The position numbers were made by a program, and so were the translations under genes. A stretch of 64,000 nucleotides of DNA. Origin: an uncultured Granulosicoccus sp. (GTDB taxonomy: Bacteria; Pseudomonadota; Gammaproteobacteria; Granulosicoccales; Granulosicoccaceae). Below the pieces are notes generated by a model. The model worked only from the letters and a program-made list of their open reading frames with translations, did not search any database and was not told where the DNA came from. Below are positions 52,085 to 61,108 of this stretch, one piece after another. The stretch spans positions 186,001-250,000 of the forward strand of contig CANLXI010000005.1 of NCBI GenBank assembly GCA_947495035.1, written 5' to 3'. The first letter of the stretch is position 1. Each line of letters opens with the position of its first letter.

Positions 52085-53008
52085 ATGCCCACCGCCTTGA
52101 TCTCGCATCACGATTGCGTGATGCACGAAATCAGCCCGGATCACCCGGAGTGTCCGCAACGAGTCGACGCGATTGCCGATCAACTGAAAAAGCAGGACGT
52201 CTACGATTATCTGACGCATGCGGATGCGCCGAAGGCGACCTGGGAGCAGCTGTTGCTGGGGCACAGCGAAGCCTATGTCGATCTGATTCATCGCAAGGCG
52301 CCGAGCAGCGGTTCGATCAGTCTGGATGCGGATACTTCCATGAACGTGCATACGCTCGATGCCGGTCTGCGCGCAGCCGGGGGCGGTATTCATGCGGTTG
52401 ATCAGGTCATGAGCGGCAAGGTCAGCAACGCCTTCTGTCTGACGCGTCCGCCCGGGCATCACGCAGAGCGCATTCAGGCGATGGGCTTCTGCATCTTCGG
52501 CAATATCGCCATCGCAGCGCGCCATGCCATCCGTCAATATGGTCTGGAACGTGTCGCCATCGTCGACTTCGATGTGCACCACGGCAATGGTACCGAAGAC
52601 ATCGTCGATGGTGATCCCAACATCCTGTTCTGCTCCTCGTTCCAGTACCCGTTCTATCCCGGAGGCTATCGGGACAACGTCAGGCATCAGCGCGTCAATA
52701 CGCCGCTGAAGGCAGGCTGCAACAGCGCAGACTTCAGGAATGCCATCACGGAGAGCTGGTTACCGGCCCTGGAAGACTACAAGCCCGAGATGCTGTTCAT
52801 CAGTGCAGGCTTCGATGCCCATCTGGAAGATCCCCTGGCGGGCATCTGTCTGCTCGACCATGACTATGTGTGGATCACCAACAAGCTGATGGACATCGCT
52901 GACCGGCACTGCAACGGTCGCATAGTCTCGATGCTGGAAGGGGGGTACTCCCTGCCTGCGCTGAGTCGCTGTGCGTCGGCGCATGTGCGCGGTCTGATGG
53001 GCCTGTAG
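52085..53008 (+). CDS. Histone deacetylase superfamily protein (AcuC/HdaH-like)
   Basis: A 307-residue zinc-dependent deacetylase-fold enzyme. HPECPQRVDAIADQL is near the N terminus. The two active-site histidines are in PPGHHAE, followed by GFCIFGNIAIAARHA. The metal ligands lie in DFDVHHGNGT and SAGFDAHLEDPLA, with the closing LEGGYSL motif. The family includes acetoin-utilisation deacetylases and acetylpolyamine amidohydrolases. Position next to a lysine acetyltransferase makes protein deacetylation a reasonable guess. The ATG at 52085 has a perfect GGAGGAG. Confidence 0.9.
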   Translation: MPTALISHHDCVMHEISPDHPECPQRVDAIADQLKKQDVYDYLTHADAPKATWEQLLLGHSEAYVDLIHRKAPSSGSISLDADTSMNVHTLDAGLRAAGGGIHAVDQVMSGKVSNAFCLTRPPGHHAERIQAMGFCIFGNIAIAARHAIRQYGLERVAIVDFDVHHGNGTEDIVDGDPNILFCSSFQYPFYPGGYRDNVRHQRVNTPLKAGCNSADFRNAITESWLPALEDYKPEMLFISAGFDAHLEDPLAGICLLDHDYVWITNKLMDIADRHCNGRIVSMLEGGYSLPALSRCASAHVRGLMGL

Positions 53009-53125
53009 TCAGGCGTCTGCAGGGGGCGGCGAGCCTGGCACGGGTGCCATCCGTCGGTCGGTCCATCAACGGCTCAGGCGCCAGGGCCCCGGTGGTGTCC
53101 GGAGGCCCCGCGCTGCTGATCGGGG

Positions 53126-54085
53126 CTAGCCCTTGAACTGATCCTGCATGGCGCTGGCAAAACGCTCCAGTTCGCTGGCTGGCAGGCGATTGATGCCTGC
53201 GGCTGCCTTGCGTCCGCCGCCTGTTTCGAATTGCCGGCACAGATCATCGGCCCCGCTACGGTTGTCCAGTGGCGCGCGGACACTGACCAGAAAACTGCCA
53301 TCACCGAGGTCGCTGAGCAGGGCATGGGCTCGCCCGGGGTTGTCCTGTGCCAGTTCGTTGGCATAGACACCGCTGATGCGTCGGGCAAAGGGGTCGTCGG
53401 GGAACACGAAAATCGCGATTTGCTCGGTGCTGCGCTCGGCCTGGATCGCTTGCGCGCGGGCATGATCGCTGGCATAGCCGTCCGCCAGAGTCCGGAAGGC
53501 CTCGTCGTCATTGATGAAGCTGAACGGGTTGGCATGAGGTTGCAGGCGGCGATACAGATCGGCCGGCGGAAAATACAGGTCTTCCAGCGAGGAGCCATAG
53601 CCGTTGTAGTTGAGCAGTGTGCCCAGTGTCTGCAACTGTTCCAGTTCGGTCGCCGACAGGGTCAGTGGTGCGGCGGCCTCGCGGGCGGTGCTCAACAGAT
53701 TGTCGCCGAAGGCGGCGGTGACCGCCCAGGGCAGATAGGCGCTGTCCAGCAGTCGATTGACGATCAGGCCGGTGCAGGTCTCGGCTGCCGTGTCGATATG
53801 CGTGGTCAGATTGGCATGCTGGGGGATGTCGCCCGGAAAATGATGATCAGCGTACGTCACGATGGCACCGTCGTCGAGCACCTGGACCAGCGCGTCTCGA
53901 TTCTTGTCCAGCGAGATATCCAGAATGGTGACCCTGTCACCGGGACTGGCCTGCACCTGCCTGACCAGTGCGATATCCCGTTTGACGCCGGTGATCAGCG
54001 TATTGTCCTGTGGGTCGGCCAGACGCAGCTGGTGCAGGGCACAGAGGCCGTCTGCATCCCCGTTGAAAACATCGATCGTTGTCAT
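53126..54085 (-). CDS. DHH family phosphoesterase
   Basis: A 319-residue enzyme of the DHH superfamily. Metal-binding motif I DVFNGDADGLCAL is at the N terminus, motif II LDISLDKN near 55, and the DHH triad in TYADHHFPGD near 83. A C-terminal DHHA1 domain has the substrate loop GGGRKAAAGI near 292. Relatives include RecJ, NrnA and c-di-AMP phosphodiesterases; the size fits a nanoRNase or oligonucleotide phosphatase rather than RecJ. It starts 25 bases after the pyrD stop, so it may be in the same transcript. Confidence 0.85.
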   Translation of the reverse strand: MTTIDVFNGDADGLCALHQLRLADPQDNTLITGVKRDIALVRQVQASPGDRVTILDISLDKNRDALVQVLDDGAIVTYADHHFPGDIPQHANLTTHIDTAAETCTGLIVNRLLDSAYLPWAVTAAFGDNLLSTAREAAAPLTLSATELEQLQTLGTLLNYNGYGSSLEDLYFPPADLYRRLQPHANPFSFINDDEAFRTLADGYASDHARAQAIQAERSTEQIAIFVFPDDPFARRISGVYANELAQDNPGRAHALLSDLGDGSFLVSVRAPLDNRSGADDLCRQFETGGGRKAAAGINRLPASELERFASAMQDQFKG

Positions 54086-54110
54086 ATCCGTATTCAGGTA
54101 GTGTGAAGAA

Positions 54111-55229
54111 TCAGGGATTGGTGCACTCGATGCAGTCCCGTACCAGGGCAGGCCCCTGATAGATCAGGCCGGTGTACAGCTGCACGAGACTGGCGCCCAG
54201 CGCCAGTTTCCGACCGGCATCCTGGCCACAACTGACGCCGCCGACACCGATCAATGCAGCTTTGCTGCCAATTCGTTCGGAGACGGCCTGCAGGCGGTCG
54301 TCGGCCAGAGGTTTGAGCGGAGCGCCGCTCAGGCCGCCGGCTTCGCGCGCGTACAGATGGTGACGTACCGTATCGCGCCCACTGGTCGTGTTGCCGGTGA
54401 TGACAGCGTCTATTTCATTGGCGATCACGGCATTGCAGAAGCCATCGAGTTCCTCGTCGCTCATGTCCGGCGCGATCTTCACGGCAACCGGTACGTAGCG
54501 CTCGTATTCAGTGGCGAGGCGTGATTGCGTGGATTTGAGCGACTCGAGCAGATGATCCAGGCGTTCCCCGTGCTGCAGATCGCGCAATCCACTGGTGTTG
54601 GGGGATGAAATGTTGACGGTGACATAGTCGGCGTAGCGATAGACGCGTTCGAGGCAGTAGGTGTAGTCGTTATGGGCTTCCTGCAGAGAGGTCACTGCAT
54701 TCTTGCCGATATTGATGCCCAGGATTCCCGGATAGCGACGCAGGCGAACCTTTCTGACCAGGTGATCCACCCCCTTGTTGTTGAATCCGAAGCGATTGAT
54801 CAGCGCACGGTGCTGAGTCAGGCGGAACAGGCGCGGCTGATCATTGCCCGGCTGTGGACGCGGGGTGACGGTGCCGACCTCGATGTGCCCGAACCCCAGC
54901 GCTCCGAGGGCATCGATGTAGTCACCGTTCTTGTCAAGCCCTGCCGCCAGACCGATCCGGTTCCGGAAGTTCAGGCCGAGCACCTCGGTGGGTGCGGCTG
55001 CTGCCGCGTAGCGGGCGGCGAGTCGTGCCTGCACGGCGGGTTTGCTCAGCATCTGCAGCGTCAGGTCATGGGCCTTTTCGGGGTCCATTTCGAACAGGAT
55101 GGCTCGGCCCAGGCTGTACAGGAGGTCGTTGGGTGGTTGTGAGAAAGACTTTGATTCCACGTCAGGGTTCGCGGTGAGTGTGATGGGGTTTGCGTATGCT
55201 ACACCCTGGAATACTGCCTTGCTCGACAT
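54111..55229 (-). CDS. pyrD: Dihydroorotate dehydrogenase (quinone), class 2
   Basis: Oxidises dihydroorotate to orotate with quinone in pyrimidine synthesis at the inner membrane. It has the class 2 N-terminal amphipathic helices (LLYSLGRAILFEMDPEKAHDLTL) and the FMN-site strand RIGLAAGLDKNGD. These are followed by NRFGFNNKGVDHL, the catalytic Ser region NISSPNTSGLR, GLSGAPL and the phosphate loop IGVGGVSCGQDA. The catalytic part matches the usual length of about 340 residues. The start is unclear: ATG 55229 adds about 45 poorly conserved residues, while GTG 55160 would give 349 residues. It is divergent from yaeQ. Confidence 0.9.
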   Translation of the reverse strand: MSSKAVFQGVAYANPITLTANPDVESKSFSQPPNDLLYSLGRAILFEMDPEKAHDLTLQMLSKPAVQARLAARYAAAAAPTEVLGLNFRNRIGLAAGLDKNGDYIDALGALGFGHIEVGTVTPRPQPGNDQPRLFRLTQHRALINRFGFNNKGVDHLVRKVRLRRYPGILGINIGKNAVTSLQEAHNDYTYCLERVYRYADYVTVNISSPNTSGLRDLQHGERLDHLLESLKSTQSRLATEYERYVPVAVKIAPDMSDEELDGFCNAVIANEIDAVITGNTTSGRDTVRHHLYAREAGGLSGAPLKPLADDRLQAVSERIGSKAALIGVGGVSCGQDAGRKLALGASLVQLYTGLIYQGPALVRDCIECTNP

Positions 55230-55298
55230 GGTGTTTGCGAAGACACCCTGTCCGTTCCGGTACACTGCCGGGTCTACCCGGACTGACAGATCGCATCA

Positions 55299-55826
55299 AT
55301 GGCCATCAGCGCCACCATCAACAAAGTGTCTCTGTCGATCTCGGACATGGATCGTCAGTACTACCAGCAGCACGAACTCACCATGGCGATGCATCCATCG
55401 GAGAACGATTTCCGTTTCATCGTGCGTGTGGTTGCCTTCGCCCTGAATGCCCATGAGGACCTGGTGTTCACCAAAGGCCTGGGAGCCGATGAAGAGCCGG
55501 AAATCTGGCAGAAATCACTCAGCGGCGAGATCCAGCGATGGATCGATTTCGGGCAGGTCGATGAAAAGCGGATACGCAAGGCCTGTGGGCGTGCCGGGCA
55601 GGTCATCGTATACACCTATCAGGATCGGAAATCCGACCTGTGGTGGGAGCAGAATCGCGCCAGATTGGCGCGCCATGCCAATCTGCGTGTCCTTCACATC
55701 GAGGCCGAGGGTGCGGAAGCGCTGGTGAGTCGCAACATGCAGTTGAATTGCACCATCGATGACGGCGTGGTGTATCTGGGCAATGCGCAGACCAGTGTGT
55801 CGGTATCCGTCACGGCGCGTACCTGA
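55299..55826 (+). CDS. yaeQ: YaeQ family protein
   Basis: A 175-residue protein close in length and pattern to E. coli YaeQ. MAISATINKVSLSISDMDRQYYQQHELTMAMHPSENDFRF is the N-terminal signature, followed by IWQKSLSGEIQRWIDFGQVDEKRIRKACGRA and WWEQNRARLAR. The fold is related to PD-(D/E)XK nucleases; the role is not settled. The ATG at 55299 gives the family N terminus. Monocistronic, divergent from pyrD. Confidence 0.9.
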   Translation: MAISATINKVSLSISDMDRQYYQQHELTMAMHPSENDFRFIVRVVAFALNAHEDLVFTKGLGADEEPEIWQKSLSGEIQRWIDFGQVDEKRIRKACGRAGQVIVYTYQDRKSDLWWEQNRARLARHANLRVLHIEAEGAEALVSRNMQLNCTIDDGVVYLGNAQTSVSVSVTART

Positions 55827-55831
55827 GTTCC

Positions 55832-55852
55832 CCGGCAACGGATTGTCGCCGG
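55832..55852. terminator. Weak hairpin between yaeQ and GST genes
   Basis: CCGGCAAC (55832-55839) can pair with GTCGCCGG (55845-55852) with one mismatch and a five-base loop, in the gap between two convergent genes. No T-tract is present. Confidence 0.3.
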
Positions 55853-55887
55853 TGCATCCCCTGGCCGATTTACTGAGGCCTGGCCTG

Positions 55888-56502
55888 CTAGGCGTGCGGC
55901 CGGGTGCCCTGCATGGAGGGGCGTTGCTCGAAAGTGGTGAACCACTCGGTCAGTGCCGGATGATTGGTACGCCAGTCGTGGTCGGGTGCGCGAAAGTCCA
56001 GGTATCCCAGGGCGCAGCCAAGCGTGATCTGGGCCAGATCGACATCACCCTGCCAGCGGACCTGATGAGTCTCGAACCAGTCCAGGGCCCGCTCGACCTT
56101 GCCCCACTGATCGTCGATCCATGTCTCCCACTGGCGTTCCTCGGGCCGCAGAAAGGTCTCGTAGCGGATTGTCACTGCGGACTCGCAGATGCCATGCGCC
56201 AGTGCCTGTCGAGTCAGTGTGGCATAGCGTTCCACACCGGCTGAGGGCAGCAGAGTGGCTGATGGGCCGGTGCTGATCAGATACTCGCAGATGATGGTGG
56301 AATCGAACAGGGTCTCGCCGGTATCGAGCTGCAGAGCGGGAATCTTGCCCAGTGGGTTCTGTGATCTGACGTAGTCCTCGATCGGTTTTCCGGGAAGAAC
56401 GGGAGTCAGCAGCAACTCCACCGAATCCTGCAGACCGAGTTCGATCAGCGTGGCATGCACCTTTCTGGCAAAGGGTGAGGCAGGTGAGTAGAACAGTTTC
56501 AT
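55888..56502 (-). CDS. Glutathione S-transferase family protein
   Basis: A 204-residue cytosolic protein. The N-terminal thioredoxin fold has the active-site segment FYSPASPFARKVH and the cis-Pro/GSH-binding KIPALQLDTGETLFDSTII. An all-helical C-terminal domain runs from about 85 to 204 (IDDQWGKVERALDWFE). It probably conjugates or isomerises electrophiles with glutathione. The ATG at 56502 begins directly at the first strand; the longer frame to 56580 is not conserved-looking. It follows the SMP-30 gene after 70 bases and may be co-transcribed with it. Confidence 0.87.
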   Translation of the reverse strand: MKLFYSPASPFARKVHATLIELGLQDSVELLLTPVLPGKPIEDYVRSQNPLGKIPALQLDTGETLFDSTIICEYLISTGPSATLLPSAGVERYATLTRQALAHGICESAVTIRYETFLRPEERQWETWIDDQWGKVERALDWFETHQVRWQGDVDLAQITLGCALGYLDFRAPDHDWRTNHPALTEWFTTFEQRPSMQGTRPHA

Positions 56503-56572
56503 GGGACGAGGCTCGATGGTTCGGGAAGGGGCATTACGACATGTGGGCATGGGGCTGTCGGCAATGGCTTGG

Positions 56573-57517
56573 TCAGCCACCCGCTACGCCTTGCGTGTTG
56601 ACATACAGAGAATAGACCGATGTGCTGGCTGCCATGAACAGGCGATTGCGATGCAGTCCACCGAAGCACAGATTGGCACAGCGCTCCGGCAGGTCGATCC
56701 GGCCAATCAGCTCACCGTCGGGGTTGAACACATGCACGCCGTCGAGACCTGCCTCACCCATGCCCCAGCCGCACCACAGATTGCCGTGTATATCGACCCG
56801 GAAACCATCTGGCGTACCGCGCTCTCCGGCATCGATCAGGACGCGTTCCCGGGTCAGCTCCGCGCCGTTCACGACATCAAAGGCCAGTATCTGGCGCGGG
56901 GTACCGCGTGATTGCACCACATAGAGAATCGACTCGTCGGGGGAGAAGGCCAGGCCGTTCGGCTGGTTGATGCTGTCCGACATGACGCTCAGCGTGCCGT
57001 CGACGGCCAGGCGGTAGAGGTTGGGAGACAGCGCAGGCTCTGCCTTTTCTCCTTCATAGAAGCCCGAGATGCCGAATACCGGATCGGTAAACCAGATGGA
57101 GCCGTCGGAGTGGCAGACCACATCATTCGGCGAGTTCAGGGAAGCACCCTGGTAGTCACTGGCCAGAACCGTGCGCTGACCATCGAGCTCCGTGCGAACC
57201 AGTTGTCGGGTCAGGTGCTCGCAGGTGATGAGGCGGCCCTGACGGTCACGGGTATTGCCATTGGCATGGTTGCTGGGAGCGCGAAACAGGCGGGTGGAGC
57301 CGCTTTGCTCATCCCAGCAATACTGCGCATTGCCCGGTACATCGCTCCAGACAAGGCTCCGGAATTCACCGACCCAGACCGGACCTTCACACCAGCGATG
57401 GCCGGTGGAGAGCCTTTCGATCTTGGCCAGCGGCAGGCGGTATTGATCGAATTCGGGCGTGACCGATACGACAGCGGGGTCCGGGTAACGCTGGCTGGGT
57501 GTCCAGAGAGTGCTCAT
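56573..57517 (-). CDS. SMP-30/gluconolactonase family lactonase
   Basis: A 314-residue six-bladed beta-propeller. The metal-binding residues of the SMP-30 family appear in order: Glu in WCEGPVW (about 43), Asn in SNHANGNTRD, Asn in SLNSPNDVV (about 125), Asn in INQPNGLAFSPD and Asp in PDGFRVDIHGNLW. It probably hydrolyses a sugar lactone. No signal peptide is seen. ATG at 57517. It is transcribed ahead of the GST gene and divergent from holA with a 98-bp gap. Confidence 0.9.
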   Translation of the reverse strand: MSTLWTPSQRYPDPAVVSVTPEFDQYRLPLAKIERLSTGHRWCEGPVWVGEFRSLVWSDVPGNAQYCWDEQSGSTRLFRAPSNHANGNTRDRQGRLITCEHLTRQLVRTELDGQRTVLASDYQGASLNSPNDVVCHSDGSIWFTDPVFGISGFYEGEKAEPALSPNLYRLAVDGTLSVMSDSINQPNGLAFSPDESILYVVQSRGTPRQILAFDVVNGAELTRERVLIDAGERGTPDGFRVDIHGNLWCGWGMGEAGLDGVHVFNPDGELIGRIDLPERCANLCFGGLHRNRLFMAASTSVYSLYVNTQGVAGG

Positions 57518-57615
57518 GCGCAGTGAGTACCTGTGCGGCGGAAGAATGCCTAGCTTAACAAGGTCAGCGCCGGGTTTTTCGGTATGCTACACGTCCGAAA
57601 ACCAGCTCGCCCACC

Positions 57616-58659
57616 ATGAAGCTCTACCCGGACAAACTCGACGCTCATTTGCGCCAGTCGCTGGCACCGGTATATCTGTTACACGGTGACGAGCCGCTGC
57701 AGCTGATGGAAATCGGCGACAAGCTGCGCAACAAGGGGCGAGAGGCCGGATTTGACGAGCGCCAGGTAATCGTCGCCACGGAAGACGCCGACTGGGCCAG
57801 CTTTCGCGAAGCCGCTGACAGCTTTTCCCTGTTTGCCGAGCGCCGCCTGATTGAACTGCGGCTGCCCACGGGCAAGCCGGGTCGAATCGGTGGCGAGGTG
57901 CTGAAACAATACTGTATGGATCCGCCGCCGGATGTACTGCTGCTGATCACGTCAGGCAAGCTGGATCGCAATGGCGGTAACAGTGCCTGGTTCAAGGCGA
58001 TCGACAAGGCCGGTGTGACGCTGGCCGTATGGCCGATCCCGGCCTCCCAGCTGGGCAACTGGCTGAATCAGCGTCTCACGGCCAAGGGGCTGCATGCCGA
58101 TGCTGCGGCTCTGAGTCTGATTGCCGAGCGCATCGAGGGCAATCTGCTGGCGGCCCGTCAGGAAGTGGAACGGCTGGCCTTGCTCTACCCACCGGGACCG
58201 TTGAGCAGTGAACAGGTGCTGATAGCCGTCAGTGACAGTGCCCGTTATTCCATCGCGGATCTGTCACTGGCCGCGCTGCAGGGCGAATCGGTGCGCGCGC
58301 TGCGGATACTGACCGGTCTGCACGAGGAGGCCGTGAGTGAAGTGCTGGTGCTGTGGTCACTGGTCAACGAGATTCGTGCCGGCGCACGCAGTGCCGAAGC
58401 AGTGGAGGCCGGTGTCAGTGAGGATGCCGCGCTGAAATCCGCCGGTGTCTGGGCGAACCGCATGGCCCCCCTGAAACTGGCATTGGGTCGGCATTCGGCG
58501 CTGTCCTGGCTTTCAATGCTGTCCACTTGCACTACCATTGACAGACAGATAAAGGGCCAGGCTGCCGGATCCTGCTGGGACTCGCTCGCGGCGTTGACGA
58601 CGGAACTGGCTGGTAACGGCGCACCTCTCTTGAGAAAGAACCCCGGTATACCCGCATGA
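57616..58659 (+). CDS. holA: DNA polymerase III subunit delta
   Basis: A 347-residue clamp-loader subunit that opens the beta sliding clamp. The N-terminal motif [23 protein letters not shown] is characteristic. It is followed by [25 protein letters not shown] and an AAA-like helical lid ([23 protein letters not shown]). A C-terminal collar domain contains [24 protein letters not shown]. Its stop overlaps the asnS ATG (ATGA). The lptE/leuS neighbours common in other Gammaproteobacteria are absent. Confidence 0.92.
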   Translation: MKLYPDKLDAHLRQSLAPVYLLHGDEPLQLMEIGDKLRNKGREAGFDERQVIVATEDADWASFREAADSFSLFAERRLIELRLPTGKPGRIGGEVLKQYCMDPPPDVLLLITSGKLDRNGGNSAWFKAIDKAGVTLAVWPIPASQLGNWLNQRLTAKGLHADAAALSLIAERIEGNLLAARQEVERLALLYPPGPLSSEQVLIAVSDSARYSIADLSLAALQGESVRALRILTGLHEEAVSEVLVLWSLVNEIRAGARSAEAVEAGVSEDAALKSAGVWANRMAPLKLALGRHSALSWLSMLSTCTTIDRQIKGQAAGSCWDSLAALTTELAGNGAPLLRKNPGIPA

Positions 58660-60050
58660 ACAAGATAGATATCGTTGATCTTCTGGCCACCGCCCCTGAA
58701 GGCCAGAGCGTGACCGTCCAGGGCTGGGTACGCAGCCGCCGCGACTCCAAGGCAGGTCTGTCGTTCATTGCCCTGTATGACGGTTCCTGTTTCGACAGTC
58801 TGCAGGTCATTGCCGAACAATCCCTGCCCAACTATCAGGATCAGGTGCTGCATCTGAGCTCGGGTTTCGCCATCGAGGTGACCGGGACCCTGGTGGCGTC
58901 CGAAGGCAAGGGGCAGTCGGTGGAAGTGCAGGCCAGTGACATCACGGTGGTGGGTGAAGTCGATGATCCGGAACAGTACCCCATCGCCAAGAAGCGTCAC
59001 ACCTTCGAGTATCTGCGCCAGGTTGCACATCTGCGTCCGCGCACCAATGCCTTCGGTGCCATCAGCCGCGTGCGCACCACATTGGCCAGCAGCATTCATC
59101 AGTACTTCAAGGAGCACCGCTTCCACTGGGTCAATACCCCGCTGATCACCACCAGTGATTGTGAAGGGGCGGGAGAATTGTTCCGTGTCAGCACCCTGGA
59201 TGCTCTCGATCCACCGAAAACCGATGCCGGCAAGGTGGATTTCGATCAGGACTTCTTCGCGCGGGAGGCCTATCTGACTGTGTCCGGTCAGCTCAATGCC
59301 GAGAGTTATGCACTGGCGCTGAGCAAGGTCTATACATTCGGCCCGACGTTTCGCGCCGAGAACTCCAATACCAGTCGGCACCTGGCAGAGTTCTGGATGG
59401 TCGAGCCGGAAATGGCCTTTGCCGATCTGGACGATAATGCAGCTCTGGCAGAGGACTTTCTGAGCTATCTGTTCAAGGCCGTACTCGAGGAGCGCGAGGA
59501 CGACATGGCATTCTTTTCACAGAGGGTCGACAAGGAAGCGCTGTCCCGTTTGCAGCATGTCGCCGAATCGAGTTTCGAGCGCATGGATTACACCGATGCC
59601 ATTGCATTGCTGGAGAAAAGCGGCAAGCGATTCGAGTATCCCGTCAGCTGGGGGCTCGACTTGCAATCCGAACATGAGCGCTGGCTGGCTGAAGAGCATG
59701 TCGGGCGTCCCGTGATCCTGCAGAACTATCCGAAGGAGATCAAGGCCTTCTACATGCGCGAGAACGATGACGGCAAGACGGTGGCGGCGATGGATGTACT
59801 GGCACCGGGTATCGGCGAGATCATCGGCGGCAGTCAGCGTGAAGAGCGCCTGTCCGTGCTCGATGAGAAGCTCGCGGCGCAGGGTCTTGCCGAAGAGCTG
59901 GACTGGTACCGTGACCTGCGTCGATACGGCACGGCTCCGCATGCCGGATTCGGCATGGGCTTCGAGCGAGTGCTGAACTACATCACAGGGATGGAAAACA
60001 TTCGTGATGCCATTCCCTTTCCTCGAGTGCCTCGCAGCGCTCCGTTCTAG
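58656..60050 (+). CDS. asnS: Asparaginyl-tRNA synthetase
   Basis: A 464-residue class II aminoacyl-tRNA synthetase. The N-terminal OB-fold anticodon-binding domain (about 15-105; [25 protein letters not shown]) is followed by the catalytic core with motif 1 ([23 protein letters not shown]), motif 2 ([26 protein letters not shown]) and motif 3 ([15 protein letters not shown]). The length and GAGELF segment fit AsnRS rather than AspRS. It is coupled to holA by a four-base overlap. A 10-bp repeat tract begins 14 bases after its stop. Confidence 0.95.
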   Translation: MNKIDIVDLLATAPEGQSVTVQGWVRSRRDSKAGLSFIALYDGSCFDSLQVIAEQSLPNYQDQVLHLSSGFAIEVTGTLVASEGKGQSVEVQASDITVVGEVDDPEQYPIAKKRHTFEYLRQVAHLRPRTNAFGAISRVRTTLASSIHQYFKEHRFHWVNTPLITTSDCEGAGELFRVSTLDALDPPKTDAGKVDFDQDFFAREAYLTVSGQLNAESYALALSKVYTFGPTFRAENSNTSRHLAEFWMVEPEMAFADLDDNAALAEDFLSYLFKAVLEEREDDMAFFSQRVDKEALSRLQHVAESSFERMDYTDAIALLEKSGKRFEYPVSWGLDLQSEHERWLAEEHVGRPVILQNYPKEIKAFYMRENDDGKTVAAMDVLAPGIGEIIGGSQREERLSVLDEKLAAQGLAEELDWYRDLRRYGTAPHAGFGMGFERVLNYITGMENIRDAIPFPRVPRSAPF

Positions 60051-60063
60051 TTCCGGGCGATAC

Positions 60064-60123
60064 TGTCTTCGTCTGTCTTCGTCTGTCTTCGTCTGTCTTC
60101 GTCTGTCTTCGTCTGTCTTCGTC
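60064..60123. repeat. Six tandem copies of 10-bp TGTCTTCGTC
   Basis: TGTCTTCGTC repeats six times without error at 60064-60123, between the asnS stop and the prepilin start (60244). The unit is not a multiple of three. The tract lies in the probable leader or promoter region of the prepilin gene. Confidence 0.95.
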
Positions 60124-60243
60124 TGGTTGCTGGAGCGCGGGCGGCGCGGCGTACTACTGTATATCCATGGTGTACTGAAGTCGCGGCGTACTTGTCAGCC
60201 CTGAACGGCATGCTTATTCTTTGCAGGCGTCGGGGAGGAGTCT

Positions 60244-60909
60244 ATGTCGAAGTGTCGGAGGTATCGGAGGGCTGCCGGGTTTACTCTGGTCGAGATTGCC
60301 ATTGTATTGCTCATCATCGGTCTGATTCTTGGTGGGGTTTTCAAGGGGCAGGCACTGATTGACAGTGCTCGTGTACGTGCCATCCACACCGAGTTGACGG
60401 GTTTCCAGACGGCCTGGTTGTCGTTCGCCGATCGCTACCGGGCGGCTCCGGGCGATTTTGCCCGGGCCGATGTCCAGATTGACAGTGCGGCAACGCCGGG
60501 CAACGGCAACGGCAGACTGGACAGTTCCAGTGAGCGTGCCGGAGTCTGGCAACAGCTGGCGCTGGCGGGCTTCATCAGTGGTAGCTATGACGGGTCAGCG
60601 GCAAACATCGGCAGCGCGGGCGACCTGGAATGCGCGTCCACGACCTGTCCGAAAAATCCGTTCAATGGGTTTTACACGTTTGCTCACGGGACTCAGGGGG
60701 TCGGTTTCACCACGGCGGCGAATGAACTGTCTACCGGCAATCAGATGCCGGTCAACATCCTGTCACAACTGGATGTCAGGCTGGACGATGGGGTGGCCAC
60801 GACCGGTCGGTTCCGGGTGCATCGCGATTACGAGAATGCCTGCACGCGACAAGGTAACTGGGACGCCTCGTCGGTCAATGCCAATTGCGCGGCTGTATTG
60901 CGCGACTAG
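60244..60909 (+). CDS. Type IV prepilin-like protein
   Basis: A 221-residue protein with a class III signal. A short basic leader MSKCRRYRRAAG is cut before FTLVEIAIVLLIIGLILGGVF, which has the Glu at +5 and the hydrophobic assembly helix. The globular part is Gly/Asp/Ser-rich with one Cys pair near CASTTC and another Cys pair near the C terminus. It is longer than major pilins and fits a minor pilin or pseudopilin. A strong GGGGAGGAG precedes the ATG. It is an orphan with no pil or gsp genes nearby, bracketed by two tandem-repeat tracts. Confidence 0.85.
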   Translation: MSKCRRYRRAAGFTLVEIAIVLLIIGLILGGVFKGQALIDSARVRAIHTELTGFQTAWLSFADRYRAAPGDFARADVQIDSAATPGNGNGRLDSSSERAGVWQQLALAGFISGSYDGSAANIGSAGDLECASTTCPKNPFNGFYTFAHGTQGVGFTTAANELSTGNQMPVNILSQLDVRLDDGVATTGRFRVHRDYENACTRQGNWDASSVNANCAAVLRD

Positions 60910-60920
60910 TCGCGTCAGAA

Positions 60921-60999
60921 TTCCGGTGTGAGTTCCGGTGCGAGTTCCGGTGTGAGTTCCGGTGTGAGTTCCGGTGTGAGTTCCGGTGTGAGTTCCGGT
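60921..60999. repeat. Tandem 12-bp repeats GTGAGTTCCGGT
   Basis: Six full copies of GTGAGTTCCGGT (60928-60999; the second reads GCGAGTTCCGGT) plus a preceding 7-bp partial unit start 11 bases after the prepilin stop. They end about 110 bases before the ligase start. There are no spacers, so it is not a CRISPR array. Confidence 0.95.
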
Positions 61000-61108
61000 A
61001 TTTGTGTTTCGCGACTATTGCTGTAGCATCAGGGGTGTTGGGAATCGAGCTCTTCAATAAAGAGAGTCGCATTTCCTGTTGCATGCGCATACCGAGGACG
61101 GAATCATC

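Noticed and set aside
60921-60999. CRISPR array
   Set aside because: The repeats are 12 bp, directly adjacent, and have no spacers. No cas genes are present.
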